A stretch of DNA of 64,000 nucleotides from Pluralibacter sp. UBA7423 (GTDB lineage Bacteria > Pseudomonadota > Gammaproteobacteria > Enterobacterales > Enterobacteriaceae), in contig DKMD01000011.1 of assembly GCA_002470465.1 (NCBI GenBank), positions 76,101 through 140,100 on the forward strand, written 5' to 3'. The notes beneath the pieces are model-generated. The model did no database searches. It saw nothing but the letters and a program-made list of their open reading frames with translations, and was not told where the DNA came from. The first letter of the stretch is position 1; the number at the start of each line of letters is the position of its first letter. The translations under genes were made by a program, and so were the position numbers. This document shows, one piece after another, positions 19,043-28,354 of this stretch.

Positions 19043-20041
19043 TTAGCGCTTGTTCGCCACTAACTGCAGCGCCTGCTCCAGCACGTCAATGTTTGCGCCC
19101 GCTTTGTGCGCATTTTCGCTCAGATAGCGACGCCACTGGCGCGCACCGGGAATCCCCTGGAAAAGACCGAGCATATGGCGAGTCACGTGCCCAAGATAAG
19201 TACCTGCACTCAGTTCGCGTTCAATGTACGGATACATAGCGCGCACCACGTCTACCGGATCGGGGTCAACAGCGTCAACGCCAAAAATTTCACGATCCAC
19301 TGACACCAGAATGCCAGGGTTCTGGTACGCCTCGCGCCCCACCATCACGCCATCCATATGTTCCAGATGCGCTTTGGCTTCTTCCAGCGACTTAATGCCG
19401 CCATTGATGGACATTGTCAGATGAGGAAAATCACGCCTGAGCTGATAGACGCGCGGGTAATCCAGCGGCGGTATTTCTCGGTTCTCTTTCGGGCTCAGGC
19501 CGGAAAGCCAGGCTTTACGCGCGTGGATGATAAACATCTCACACTCGCCGTTACCAGAAACGGTATTGATGAAGTCGCAGAGAAATTCGTAGCTGTCCTG
19601 GTCATCGATACCGATGCGGGTTTTCACGGTTACCGGAATCGAGACCACATCACGCATCGCCTTGACGCAGTCCGCTACCAGCTGCGCATTGCCCATCAGG
19701 CATGCGCCAAACATCCCGTTCTGTACACGATCGGACGGACAACCGACGTTGAGATTGATTTCGTCATAGCCACGCTCTTCTGCCAGCTTCGCGCAGTGGG
19801 CCAGCGCCGCCGGATCGCTGCCTCCAAGCTGTAATGCCAGCGGATGTTCGTCTTCGCTGTATGCCAGATAATCGCCTTTACCGTGAATAATGGCCCCGGT
19901 TGTTACCATTTCCGTGTACAGCAGCGTGTGGCGCGACAGCTGGCGCAGGAAATAACGACAATGCCTGTCCGTCCAGTCGAGCATCGGTGCGATGGAGAAG
20001 CGGTGTGCAGGATAAGCGGTGGATTGTGTTTCTGGCAGCAT
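19043..20041 (-). CDS. dusA: DusA, tRNA-dihydrouridine synthase A
   Basis: A 332-residue FMN enzyme that makes dihydrouridine at positions 20/20a of tRNA. Hallmarks are [18 protein letters not shown] at the N-terminus, the catalytic-cysteine motif [29 protein letters not shown] and SINGGI. I start at the ATG giving MLPETQ; a longer reading would need a TTG 16 codons upstream. dusA is a known integration site for dusA-associated islands, but both ends here are intact and no integrase is nearby. Confidence 0.94.
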   Translation of the reverse strand: MLPETQSTAYPAHRFSIAPMLDWTDRHCRYFLRQLSRHTLLYTEMVTTGAIIHGKGDYLAYSEDEHPLALQLGGSDPAALAHCAKLAEERGYDEINLNVGCPSDRVQNGMFGACLMGNAQLVADCVKAMRDVVSIPVTVKTRIGIDDQDSYEFLCDFINTVSGNGECEMFIIHARKAWLSGLSPKENREIPPLDYPRVYQLRRDFPHLTMSINGGIKSLEEAKAHLEHMDGVMVGREAYQNPGILVSVDREIFGVDAVDPDPVDVVRAMYPYIERELSAGTYLGHVTRHMLGLFQGIPGARQWRRYLSENAHKAGANIDVLEQALQLVANKR

Positions 20042-20107
20042 GGCGAAATTATGAGCGTTTTTGAGAAAAGGGCGGCTACTATAGCACAAAGAAGGTTCGG
20101 AGGAATT

Positions 20108-20178
20108 GCCCGGCAGCGCTTAGCTTACCGGGCCAACAAAAACAGCCAGGCCGGATCAGGCAAGGCCACAGCCGGACA
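20108..20178. repeat. REP-like palindromes upstream of dusA
   Basis: TTGCCCGG...CCGGGCC (20108-20132) and a degenerate GGCCGGATCAGGC...GCCGGAC element, between the TraF-like gene and dusA. Confidence 0.55.
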
Positions 20179-20183
20179 AACGT

Positions 20184-21494
20184 CTAAAACGTCAGACCCA
20201 GCTGGACACCTGCACCCCAGGTTTGATCTTCGCCGTAAAGCCCCATCAGATCGACGTGAACGGTGTTCATCGGCGCAAAGCCGACGCCTGCGGTGAAGAC
20301 GTTGCTGTCATTGCCTTTCACGTCGGCACGGTAGCCTGCACGTACCGCCAGCCAGCTGAGCGGTGTCACTTCGGCCCCAACGCCAACATACTGCGAATCA
20401 TCTTCGCTCTTAAAGCCCTTAGTTTCGGTCAAATCACCATCGGCGCTCAGAGTGAGCAGATCGGTATGCCACGCGACACCCGCCGTCACTAACGGGCGAA
20501 TCTGATAAGTGTCTTTGTAGTTGGTGGTGACGCCCGTTGTGCCATTGGTGATACGCACATCTTTGGTATCAATATCGCGAGACATCAGATTCTGCCCGCT
20601 CAGGCCCACCGTCCAGTTTTCACCGAAATCCGCCGCAATCCCGGCATCAACGTTAAAGCCGGTATCGTCGGTTCGGTATTTGTCCTTTTTCCAGTCGTCG
20701 CTGTGGTAGTTATCGATTGAAGTCGTGTAGTTATAGAGCCAGGTTTGCTGCAGTTTTGGCGTGACGCCGAGCGAAACCGGTACGCCGCCGATATCAAACT
20801 TTCGGGCAATCGCTACGCCGTAATCTGAAACGATGGCGGCTCTTCCTGAAGCGGTCGAATTAAGGTTTTTCTTCAGCTGATCGCTGCCGTTAATCAGAGC
20901 CTCGGCGGCCTGACCTGCGGCAAACGCATCTGAGTTCTGAATATTGTGCAGGTAGTCGATATCACTCTGATCGATATTGGAGCTGACGCGAGCATGCGCA
21001 TAGGCTTTAGTGACGAAGGCCAGCGAAACGGCGGATGTCGGTACGCTGACCGCAATCCCTGCTCCCGCATTTGCCCGAGCGGTTTTGCCGCGCAGATCTT
21101 CAAGCTGTCCGGCCAAATCGCCCGCTGCGCCCTGGAACTGGTTTAACGTACCGGCGGGATCCTGCAGGATCCCCGACGGGGTCAGGCTATCAATCACATC
21201 TTCGTAATGATCGATATCGTTGCTGATATCATCAATCCGATCGCGCAGGTTGTCTTTGTCGGTAATCTGAGCGCCTACGGATGGAATTACGACGGAGACA
21301 TCATCATCCGGTTTTGATTTTGCCAGCAGCGCGGGGTTAATCAGCACCGCGCTGCCGTAATTGGCCGATGCCACGCCGGTTCCCCCCATCGCATCGTTTC
21401 TTGCCTCTGACCAGGTATTGGCGGCCTCCGCCTGATTTGCCATAAAAAGTGAAACTGCAGCAGACACCACCGAATATTTAAATATTTTATTCAC
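20184..21494 (-). CDS. TraF-like outer-membrane beta-barrel protein, function unknown
   Basis: A 436-residue exported protein with signal peptide at about 1-25 (MNKIFKYSVVSAAVSLFMANQAEA). After WSEARNDAMGGTGVASANYGSAVLINPALLA, a start shared by FadL/OmpP1-like and 'TraF-like' proteins, comes a polar, probably helical insert (about residues 78-135, rich in Asp and Leu). The rest is beta-strand-like and ends GAGVQLGLTF, with a C-terminal Phe as expected for a BAM substrate. Databases often name such proteins 'conjugal transfer protein TraF', but no conjugation gene is near and no thioredoxin CxxC is present. I do not recall it in K-12 at this site. Function unknown. Confidence 0.75.
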   Translation of the reverse strand: MNKIFKYSVVSAAVSLFMANQAEAANTWSEARNDAMGGTGVASANYGSAVLINPALLAKSKPDDDVSVVIPSVGAQITDKDNLRDRIDDISNDIDHYEDVIDSLTPSGILQDPAGTLNQFQGAAGDLAGQLEDLRGKTARANAGAGIAVSVPTSAVSLAFVTKAYAHARVSSNIDQSDIDYLHNIQNSDAFAAGQAAEALINGSDQLKKNLNSTASGRAAIVSDYGVAIARKFDIGGVPVSLGVTPKLQQTWLYNYTTSIDNYHSDDWKKDKYRTDDTGFNVDAGIAADFGENWTVGLSGQNLMSRDIDTKDVRITNGTTGVTTNYKDTYQIRPLVTAGVAWHTDLLTLSADGDLTETKGFKSEDDSQYVGVGAEVTPLSWLAVRAGYRADVKGNDSNVFTAGVGFAPMNTVHVDLMGLYGEDQTWGAGVQLGLTF

Positions 21495-21671
21495 AGTATT
21501 CTCGTTATTTGCAGATGAAGTTTTTTCCGTTCCAGTTATGCGCTGAAAAGGGCCGAGCTATTGCTGTGAATAACGATGTAAAAGGCGCCTTATTGGCCGA
21601 TTTAAGTTAAGAGGAGCACCGTTATCGGGGTTGGAATAGGTGGCGCCCCTCACTATTTATAGAAGAGAATG

Positions 21672-22160
21672 CTATTTCCGCGAGGGCCTGCCGTTGTGAG
21701 GGCCGAAAAACTGCGGTGGATGATCAACCCAGCGGTCCTGCCGCGTGGCGGCATACTCCTGATTTAATGGGTAGTAAATACGGTTATGCTTCTTATTCGC
21801 CTCCCCCACCACAATCAGATTTACCTCATCCTCACTGTTATTAATAAACGTATGACAAACGCCGGTTCCGGCGGGAAAACCGACGCAGTCGCCCGGCTCT
21901 AATTGCCACAAATAACCGTTAATCCACGCCTGCGGGCGGCCCTCAATCACATAAATAAATTCTTCTTCATCGCTTTCAGCATGGGGATAAGATGTACGTC
22001 TGCCCGGCGGAATACGTTCATGGTGAATACCGATATGCCTTAATCCCAGCTTTCGGGCAAGCGGTGCACCAATGGAAAAGAGTTCGTTGCTATCGGGATA
22101 GGTCGAATTATCCGGCTCTTCAAGTTCACGCCAGTGACGAATACAGTCTGGTCTTTTCAT
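21672..22160 (-). CDS. Cupin-domain protein, function unknown
   Basis: A 162-residue soluble protein with a single cupin barrel. Motif 1 is seen around SYPHAESDEEEFIYVIEGRPQAWING and motif 2 around LEPGDCVGFPAGTGVCHTFINN, so a metal site with His and Glu ligands is plausible. A good Shine-Dalgarno (GAGGAACC) precedes the ATG. It lies divergent to zur with 112 bases between, where K-12 has yjbL/yjbM/yjbN-region genes. Substrate unknown; the proximity to zur does not by itself show zinc regulation. Confidence 0.8.
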   Translation of the reverse strand: MKRPDCIRHWRELEEPDNSTYPDSNELFSIGAPLARKLGLRHIGIHHERIPPGRRTSYPHAESDEEEFIYVIEGRPQAWINGYLWQLEPGDCVGFPAGTGVCHTFINNSEDEVNLIVVGEANKKHNRIYYPLNQEYAATRQDRWVDHPPQFFGPHNGRPSRK

Positions 22161-22272
22161 AAGGGTTCCTCAGAGGGCTATGCGTCAGGTATAGCATACC
22201 CGGCAGGATATCGGCGTTTCGGTCATAACATGATAAAGTAGGCGTTTACTTTACACCCGACCCGAGGCGCCT

Positions 22273-22794
22273 ATGGATAAGATCACTCCACAAGACATGC
22301 TCGTACAGGCCGAAAGGCTGTGCGCACAACGTGGCGTTCGTCTGACCCCTCAACGCCTCGAAGTTTTACGCCTGATGACCCTGCAACAGGGCGCAATCAG
22401 CGCATACGATCTGCTGGACTTACTGAAAGTCAGTGAACCGCAGGCAAAACCGCCTACCGTCTATCGGGCGCTGGAATTCCTGCTTGAGCAAGGCTTTGTG
22501 CACAAGGTGGAGTCGACCAACAGCTACGTACTGTGCCATTTGTTTGATAATCCATCACACTCTTCTGCAATGTTCATTTGCGATCGCTGTGGCGTGGTGA
22601 AAGAAGAAGCGGCTGACGGGGTCGAGGATATTATGCATACGCTGGCAGCAAAGATGGGATTTGCGCTGCGCCATAACGTGATTGAAGCGCATGGGCTGTG
22701 CTCTGACTGCGTAGAAGTAGAAGCCTGCCGCAAGCAGGACTGCTGCGGTCATGACCATACCATTCAGATTAAAAGAAAGCCGGGCCAGAAGTAA
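22273..22794 (+). CDS. zur: Zur, zinc-responsive Fur-family repressor
   Basis: A 173-residue regulator. Residues 20-80 form the winged helix (LTPQRLEVLRLM, PPTVYRALEFLLEQGFVHKVES). The zinc ligands expected for Zur are present: Cys88 and the H/D-rich HLFDNPSH segment, Cys103/Cys106 (CDRC) and Cys143/Cys146 (CSDC), with an additional Cys/His-rich tail. It represses zinc uptake genes such as znuABC when zinc is ample. It is probably monocistronic; a GGGCGGCCTTAAGCCGCCC hairpin follows at 22808-22826 without a clear T-run. Confidence 0.96.
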   Translation: MDKITPQDMLVQAERLCAQRGVRLTPQRLEVLRLMTLQQGAISAYDLLDLLKVSEPQAKPPTVYRALEFLLEQGFVHKVESTNSYVLCHLFDNPSHSSAMFICDRCGVVKEEAADGVEDIMHTLAAKMGFALRHNVIEAHGLCSDCVEVEACRKQDCCGHDHTIQIKRKPGQK

Positions 22795-22868
22795 GGCCCA
22801 AAAAGCGCGGGCGGCCTTAAGCCGCCCTGAGGGTTGTACTTCCGTATACGCACGGGTAGTGCTGTCGA

Positions 22869-23078
22869 TTACCAGCGGTAATCGTTACGGGTTTCCCAGT
22901 CTTTGACCTCTTTCTCGGCCTGATCTTTCTGGTAGCCGTAGCGTTCCTGAATTTTCCCGACCAGCTGGTCGCGCTTCCCTTCAACAACTTGCCAGTCGTC
23001 GTCGGTCAGTTTACCCCATTGCTCTTTCATTTTACCTTTGAACTGTTTCCAGTTACCGCCGATTTCGTCTTTATTCAT
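22869..23078 (-). CDS. yjbJ: YjbJ, CsbD-family stress protein
   Basis: A 69-residue, highly charged CsbD-like protein, the same length as E. coli YjbJ (MNKDEIGGNWKQFKGKMKEQWGKLTDDD... ending NDYRW). In E. coli it is abundant in stationary phase and RpoS-dependent; its biochemical function is unknown. The ATG at 23078 has AGGAAAGG upstream. Confidence 0.93.
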   Translation of the reverse strand: MNKDEIGGNWKQFKGKMKEQWGKLTDDDWQVVEGKRDQLVGKIQERYGYQKDQAEKEVKDWETRNDYRW

Positions 23079-23224
23079 GATCCTTTCCTCATCGTTCGGT
23101 GGTGCAGGGTGAAGTAACATCGTCCGTAATGCCTGTTTCTGCTGGACGTGAGATTCAGTATAGGTAAGGATTTCGCCCTTCTGGAATTATTCAGAATCTT
23201 TAACCATCAGGCGAAACGAAATCA

Positions 23225-24544
23225 CTACGAAAACCAGGTACCGTGCTGCCAGTGACGCCGCCATATCCACGCCAGTGACAGACCGCGCAATCCGAGGAAT
23301 ACCGCCAGCGCCAGCCACAGTCCGTGGTTACCCAAAACGGGCACGGTCAGCAGCGTCAGGGCAAATCCGGCTGCCGCCACCGCCATACTGTTACGCATTT
23401 CCGCCCCGCGCGTGGCGCCGATAAACATGCCGTCCAGCAGATAACACCACACGCCAATCACCGGCAAAATCACCTGCCAGACAACATAACGATCGGCCAG
23501 ATCGCGCAGGGCGGAAATAGAGGTCAGCATAGCAACGATATGCTCGCCCAGGACGGCGTAAATCAGCGCAAAGGCCAGCGCCACCAGCCCGGATTGTCGA
23601 CAGGCCGCACGCCAGACGTGCAGCAGCTGGCTGCCATCTCTTGCACCATATGCCTGCCCGGAATGCGCCTCTACCGCATACGCAAAGCCATCCAGCGCGT
23701 AGGCGGTAAACGTCAGCATAGTCATCAGGACGGCGTTAACCGCCACGATATCGCTGCCCAGCCGCGCCCCGAATACCGTTAACGCACCAAAGCAGAGCTG
23801 TAGCAGCAGCGAGCGCAGCATGATGTCGCGATTCAGCGCCAGCAGGCGGCGAATGTTGCCGCGCCAGGCGTCTTTAAGCAGTGTCAGTGAGATCCCACGC
23901 AAATGCAGTACGCGCCGCACCATCAGCAGGCCAATGAAGAACGTAGCATATTCGGCGCACACCGTTGCCAGCGCCGCGCCCTGCACGTTCATGTGCAGCC
24001 CCATCACCAGCCACAGGTCGAGCACAATATTCAGCACGTTGCCGACGACCAGCAAAATCACCGGCGCACGCGCATACTGAACGCCGAGCAGCCAGCCCAG
24101 CAGCACCAGGTTTGCCAGTGAAGCGGGCGCACTCAGCCAGCGGATAGACAGGAAGCGTCGGGCCTGTTCGAGTACCGCATCGCTACCGCCGACAATGTGC
24201 AGCGCCAGATCGATAAGCGGAGTACGAAGCAATACGATAGCGAGCCCGGCCCCGAGAGCCAGCAGCAGCGGCTGCACCAGCGCGCGCGCCAGACGAACGG
24301 GGTCTTTCGCGCCATAGGCCTGAGCCGTCAGGCCAGTGGTACTCATACGCAGGAACAGCAGCAGCATGAACAGGAAGCTGGTCGCCATGGAGCCGACCGC
24401 TACGCCGCCGAGGTAAACGGGGCTGTCGAGATGGCCGATCACCGCCGTGTCCACCAGCCCAAGCAGCGGTACGGTGATATTGGAGAAAATCATCGGCAGC
24501 GCAAGGCGCCACAATGCTTTGTCGGCAGCGGTGAAGAACGACAT
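23225..24544 (-). CDS. dinF: DinF, MATE-family efflux transporter, SOS-associated
   Basis: A 439-residue protein with about 12 membrane segments of the MATE family (LPMIFSNITVPLLGLVDTAVIGHL at the start, GFAYAVEAHSGQAYGARDG in the second half), very close to E. coli DinF, which is linked to protection from oxidative stress and bile salts. The ATG at 24544 has AGG six bases upstream; an earlier TTG is unlikely. In E. coli it is co-transcribed with lexA from the SOS promoter; here the spacer is longer and contains a hairpin. Confidence 0.94.
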   Translation of the reverse strand: MSFFTAADKALWRLALPMIFSNITVPLLGLVDTAVIGHLDSPVYLGGVAVGSMATSFLFMLLLFLRMSTTGLTAQAYGAKDPVRLARALVQPLLLALGAGLAIVLLRTPLIDLALHIVGGSDAVLEQARRFLSIRWLSAPASLANLVLLGWLLGVQYARAPVILLVVGNVLNIVLDLWLVMGLHMNVQGAALATVCAEYATFFIGLLMVRRVLHLRGISLTLLKDAWRGNIRRLLALNRDIMLRSLLLQLCFGALTVFGARLGSDIVAVNAVLMTMLTFTAYALDGFAYAVEAHSGQAYGARDGSQLLHVWRAACRQSGLVALAFALIYAVLGEHIVAMLTSISALRDLADRYVVWQVILPVIGVWCYLLDGMFIGATRGAEMRNSMAVAAAGFALTLLTVPVLGNHGLWLALAVFLGLRGLSLAWIWRRHWQHGTWFS

Positions 24545-24576
24545 GAGAAACCTGTGCAAATAAGTTCAGAAACAGA

Positions 24577-24600
24577 AGCGGCGCCAGAGTAGCGCCGCTT
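24577..24600 (-). terminator. Hairpin between lexA and dinF, possible attenuator
   Basis: Perfect 9-base arms AAGCGGCGC / GCGCCGCTT with a 7-base loop. On the minus strand it is followed by CTGTTTCTG, an interrupted T-run, so termination would be partial at best. Confidence 0.55.
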
Positions 24601-24629
24601 AGAAGAAGATTAGCAGGCCCGCAGGAAGG

Positions 24630-25238
24630 TTACAGCCACTCGCCGTTACGGATCACGCCAACGGCCAGCCCCTCGATGGAGAAGTTCTGTTCGCGCAGAT
24701 TCACCACAATCGGGGAGAACTCGCTGTTTTCAGGCAGGAGTTCAACAGTGCTGCCCTGCTTTTTCAGACGCTTCACCGTCACCTCATCGTCGATGCGCGC
24801 CACAACCACCTGGCCGTTACGCACATCCTGGGTTTTATGCACCGCCAGCAGGTCGCCATCCAGAATGCCGATATCGCGCATGGACATGCCGCTGACGCGC
24901 AGGAGGAAATCGGCGCTTGGTTTGAACATGGACGGATCGACCTGGTAATGCCCTTCGATATGCTGCTGTGCCAGCAGCGGCTCGCCTGCCGCCACGCGCC
25001 CGATCAGCGGGATGCCCGATTCTTCTTCAACAAGCAAACGAATTCCGCGAGATGCGCCGGAGACAATCTCGATCACGCCTTTACGCGCCAGCGCTTTCAG
25101 ATGCTCTTCAGCCGCGTTAGGGGACTTGAACCCCAGGCGCTGCGCGATTTCCGCACGCGTCGGTGGCATGCCCGTCTGGCTGATGTGATCCCGAATGAGA
25201 TCGAACACCTCTTGCTGCCTGGTCGTTAACGCTTTCAT
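24630..25238 (-). CDS. lexA: LexA, SOS-response repressor
   Basis: A 202-residue repressor identical in layout to E. coli LexA: N-terminal winged helix (residues 1-70), self-cleavage site Ala84-Gly85 in GRVAAGEP, and the Ser119/Lys156 catalytic dyad (VSGMSM and VTVKRLKK). RecA-ssDNA filaments trigger cleavage. Two LexA boxes overlap its promoter for autorepression. dinF follows downstream in the same direction. Confidence 0.98.
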   Translation of the reverse strand: MKALTTRQQEVFDLIRDHISQTGMPPTRAEIAQRLGFKSPNAAEEHLKALARKGVIEIVSGASRGIRLLVEEESGIPLIGRVAAGEPLLAQQHIEGHYQVDPSMFKPSADFLLRVSGMSMRDIGILDGDLLAVHKTQDVRNGQVVVARIDDEVTVKRLKKQGSTVELLPENSEFSPIVVNLREQNFSIEGLAVGVIRNGEWL

Positions 25239-25246
25239 TCCGCCCC

Positions 25247-25283
25247 CTGGGTGTATATACAGTTATGCTGTGAGTATATACAG
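25247..25283 (-). promoter_or_regulatory. Tandem LexA boxes of lexA
   Basis: Box at 25268-25283, CTGTGAGTATATACAG, is a perfect CTGT-N8-ACAG; the second at 25247-25262, CTGGGTGTATATACAG, has one mismatch. Their 21-base spacing matches the E. coli lexA operator. Confidence 0.93.
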
Positions 25284-25347
25284 TTGATGGCGATTTTGGA
25301 ACCGCTAAACGCACAAAAAACCAGACATTTGCCTCATTCTGCGGGCG

Positions 25348-25716
25348 TTATCGGAAATGTGACCACAGCAGCGTTGCCCAGGTGATAACCGCAATAAAAA
25401 TAGCCAGCAGTACGGCGGCGGATCCCATGTCTTTTGCCCGACCGGACAGCTCGTGACGTTCGGTGCCGATACGGTCCACGACCGCTTCAATCGCACTGTT
25501 TAAAATTTCCACTATCATCACCAGAAGGACAGAGCCAATCAGCAAAACGCGGGTGATGGCATCCACATCCAGCCAGCAGGCGAGAATGACCGCGATGATG
25601 GCGACGCTGCCTTCCTGACGGAACGCAGCTTCGTTTTGCCACGCGGCACGGAATCCTTTCCAGGAGTAGCCTGCTGCTTTGACGATTCGGGTGAGCCCGG
25701 TGGTATCATTAGCCAT
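25348..25716 (-). CDS. dgkA: DgkA, diacylglycerol kinase
   Basis: A 122-residue inner-membrane enzyme with three membrane helices, the same length as in E. coli. It phosphorylates the diacylglycerol left by membrane-derived oligosaccharide synthesis, returning it to phosphatidic acid. Conserved active-site segment: EILNSAIEAVVDRIG followed by KDMGSAAV. I choose ATG-GCT-AAT as start; the codon before it is TTG. It diverges from plsB, so two phospholipid genes share a control region. Confidence 0.96.
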   Translation of the reverse strand: MANDTTGLTRIVKAAGYSWKGFRAAWQNEAAFRQEGSVAIIAVILACWLDVDAITRVLLIGSVLLVMIVEILNSAIEAVVDRIGTERHELSGRAKDMGSAAVLLAIFIAVITWATLLWSHFR

Positions 25717-25845
25717 CAAAAGAACCTTTTACATTATTTAGCGTCAATGTCACTGCGCGCCGGGCGTAGCAGAACAGATATTCTGTGCACTTTCTGTTAT
25801 CCTTGCGGCGCATTTGCATGATTAACCAGAGGCTTTACATCGTTT

Positions 25846-28263
25846 ATGTCTGGCTGGCCACGAATTTACTATAAATTACTGAATTTACCATTAAGCGTAC
25901 TGGTAAAAAGTAAGTCCATTCCGGCAGAACCTGCTCAGGAACTGGGACTCGATACTTCGCGCCCTATTATGTACGTTCTGCCGTATAACTCGAAGGCAGA
26001 TCTGTTGACCTTACGCGCCCAGTGTCTGGCGCACGATCTCCCGGATCCGCTGGAGCCGCTGGAAATCGACGGTACCGTGCTGCCGCGCTACGTGTTCATT
26101 CACGGCGGGCCGCGCGCGTTCACCTATTACACGCCAAAAGAAGAATCTATCAAGCTGTTCCACAACTATCTGGATCTGCATCGCAGCAATCCGGACCTCG
26201 ACGTGCAGATGGTGCCCGTATCGGTGATGTTTGGCCGCTCTCCGGGCCGCGAAAAAGGCGACACCAACCCGCCGCTGCGCATGATGAACGGCTTCCAGAA
26301 GTTCTTCGCGGTGACATGGCTTGGTCGCGACAGCTTCGTGCGCTTCTCCCCTTCCGTATCGCTGCGCCGCATGGCTACTGAACACGGCACCGATAAAATT
26401 ATCGCGCAGAAACTGGCTCGCGTAGCGCGTACCCACTTTGCACGTCAGCGCCTTGCCGCCGTAGGCCCGCGTCTGCCTGCACGTCAGGATCTGTTCAACA
26501 AGCTGCTGGCATCCAAAGCGATTGCCCGCGCCGTGGAAGATGAAGCGCGCAGTAAGAAAATCTCCCATGAGAAAGCGCAGCAGAACGCCATCGCGCTGAT
26601 GGAAGAGATTGCGGCGAACTTCTCCTATGAAATGATTCGTCTGACGGACCGCGTGCTCGGCTTCACCTGGAACCGGCTGTATCAGGGGATTAACGTTCAT
26701 AATGCCGAGCGCGTGCGCCAACTCGCGCACGACGGCCATGAAATCGTCTATGTACCCTGCCATCGCAGCCATATGGACTACCTGCTGCTCTCCTACGTGC
26801 TCTATCACCAGGGGCTGGTGCCGCCGCACATCGCCGCAGGCATTAACCTGAACTTCTGGCCCGCCGGGCCGATTTTCCGTCGCCTGGGCGCGTTCTTTAT
26901 TCGCCGCACCTTTAAGGGTAACAAGCTCTATTCCACCGTGTTCCGCGAATACCTCGGCGAGCTGTTCAGCCGCGGCTACTCTGTAGAATACTTTGTGGAA
27001 GGCGGTCGTTCCCGCACGGGCCGCCTGCTCGATCCGAAAACCGGCACCCTGTCGATGACCATTCAGGCAATGCTGCGCGGCGGCACACGCCCAATCACGC
27101 TGGTGCCAATTTACATCGGCTATGAGCACGTGATGGAAGTGGGCACCTACGCCAAAGAGCTGCGCGGTGCGACAAAAGAGAAAGAGAGCCTGCCGCAGAT
27201 GCTGAAAGGCCTGAGCAAGCTGCGCAATCTCGGTCAGGGCTACGTCAACTTCGGCGAACCTCTGCCGCTGATGACCTACCTCAACCAGCACGTACCAGAG
27301 TGGCGTGAGTCTATCGACCCTATCGAGGCCATTCGCCCGGCCTGGCTGACGCCGACGGTAAACAACATCGCCGAAGACCTGATGGTCCGCATTAACAACG
27401 CAGGCGCGGCGAACGCCATGAACCTGTGCTGTACTGCGCTGCTGGCCTCACGTCAGCGCTCCCTGACGCGTGAACAGCTGACCGAACAGCTCGAATGCTA
27501 CCTGCAGCTGATGCGCAACGTGCCGTATTCCCCGGATTCCACGGTGCCCGCGGTCACCGCCAGCGCATTGATCGATCATGCGCTGCAGATGAACAAGTTC
27601 GAAGTCGAGAAAGACACCATCGGCGACATCATCATTCTGCCTCGCGAGCAGGCAGTGCTGATGACCTACTATCGCAATAACATCACGCACATGCTGATGA
27701 TCCCATCGCTGCTGGCGGCAATTGTCACCCAGCATCGCAACATCTCTCGCGAAGCAATGGTGCAGCACGTTGAAGCGCTGTATCCGATGCTGAAAGCCGA
27801 GCTGTTCCTGCGCTGGGAGAAAGCCGAGCTGGCGGGCGTGATTGATTTGCTGCTGGCAGAGATGCAGCGTCAGGAACTGGTGGCCGTTGAGAACGATCAG
27901 GTGCGGGTGAACCCATCTCACTCCCGCACGCTGCAGCTGCTGGCGGCCGGTGCGCGTGAAACGCTGCAGCGCTATGCCATCACCTTCTGGCTGCTGAGCG
28001 CTAATCCGTCCATCAACCGCAGCACGCTGGAAAAAGAGAGCCGCACCGTGGCGCAGCGCCTGTCGGTTCTGCACGGCATTAACGCGCCGGAGTTCTTCGA
28101 CAAAGCCGTGTTCAGCACCCTCGTGCTGACGTTGCGCGACGAAGGCTACATCAGCGACACCGGCGATGCCGAACCTGCTGAAACAATGAAAATCTACCAG
28201 ATGCTGGCAGAGCTCATCACTTCAGACGTGCGTCTGACGATTGAGAGCGCATCGCAGGATTAA
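25846..28263 (+). CDS. plsB: PlsB, glycerol-3-phosphate 1-O-acyltransferase
   Basis: An 805-residue inner-membrane-associated enzyme, the first committed step of phospholipid synthesis, using acyl-ACP or acyl-CoA. The catalytic HX4D motif is His306-Asp311 (CHRSHMD). The other acyltransferase blocks are visible as [32 protein letters not shown] and [15 protein letters not shown]. Length compares with 807 in E. coli. It ends at a terminator-like hairpin. Confidence 0.98.
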   Translation: MSGWPRIYYKLLNLPLSVLVKSKSIPAEPAQELGLDTSRPIMYVLPYNSKADLLTLRAQCLAHDLPDPLEPLEIDGTVLPRYVFIHGGPRAFTYYTPKEESIKLFHNYLDLHRSNPDLDVQMVPVSVMFGRSPGREKGDTNPPLRMMNGFQKFFAVTWLGRDSFVRFSPSVSLRRMATEHGTDKIIAQKLARVARTHFARQRLAAVGPRLPARQDLFNKLLASKAIARAVEDEARSKKISHEKAQQNAIALMEEIAANFSYEMIRLTDRVLGFTWNRLYQGINVHNAERVRQLAHDGHEIVYVPCHRSHMDYLLLSYVLYHQGLVPPHIAAGINLNFWPAGPIFRRLGAFFIRRTFKGNKLYSTVFREYLGELFSRGYSVEYFVEGGRSRTGRLLDPKTGTLSMTIQAMLRGGTRPITLVPIYIGYEHVMEVGTYAKELRGATKEKESLPQMLKGLSKLRNLGQGYVNFGEPLPLMTYLNQHVPEWRESIDPIEAIRPAWLTPTVNNIAEDLMVRINNAGAANAMNLCCTALLASRQRSLTREQLTEQLECYLQLMRNVPYSPDSTVPAVTASALIDHALQMNKFEVEKDTIGDIIILPREQAVLMTYYRNNITHMLMIPSLLAAIVTQHRNISREAMVQHVEALYPMLKAELFLRWEKAELAGVIDLLLAEMQRQELVAVENDQVRVNPSHSRTLQLLAAGARETLQRYAITFWLLSANPSINRSTLEKESRTVAQRLSVLHGINAPEFFDKAVFSTLVLTLRDEGYISDTGDAEPAETMKIYQMLAELITSDVRLTIESASQD

Positions 28264-28296
28264 CGTCGCATAAGCAACGCGGAAAAAGTGGAAAGT

Positions 28297-28346
28297 AAAC
28301 TGCACCCCAAAGGCTGGTTATCCGGCGGATTAAGGTGCAGTTTTTT
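28297..28346 (+). terminator. Terminator of plsB
   Basis: AAACTGCACC (28297-28306) pairs with GGTGCAGTTT (28334-28343), closing an unusually long loop of 27 bases, followed by T6. Confidence 0.75.
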
Positions 28347-28354
28347 ATGCCCGA

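Noticed and set aside
19043..20041. dusA as an occupied integration site
   Set aside because: dusA is full length, there is no integrase gene or direct repeat, and the neighbours are ordinary chromosomal genes.
20184..21494. A conjugation or plasmid-derived island suggested by the TraF-like gene
   Set aside because: No other tra, relaxase, integrase or att repeat is nearby; flanking genes are core chromosome and the protein lacks the thioredoxin-like CxxC of true TraF/TrbB types.
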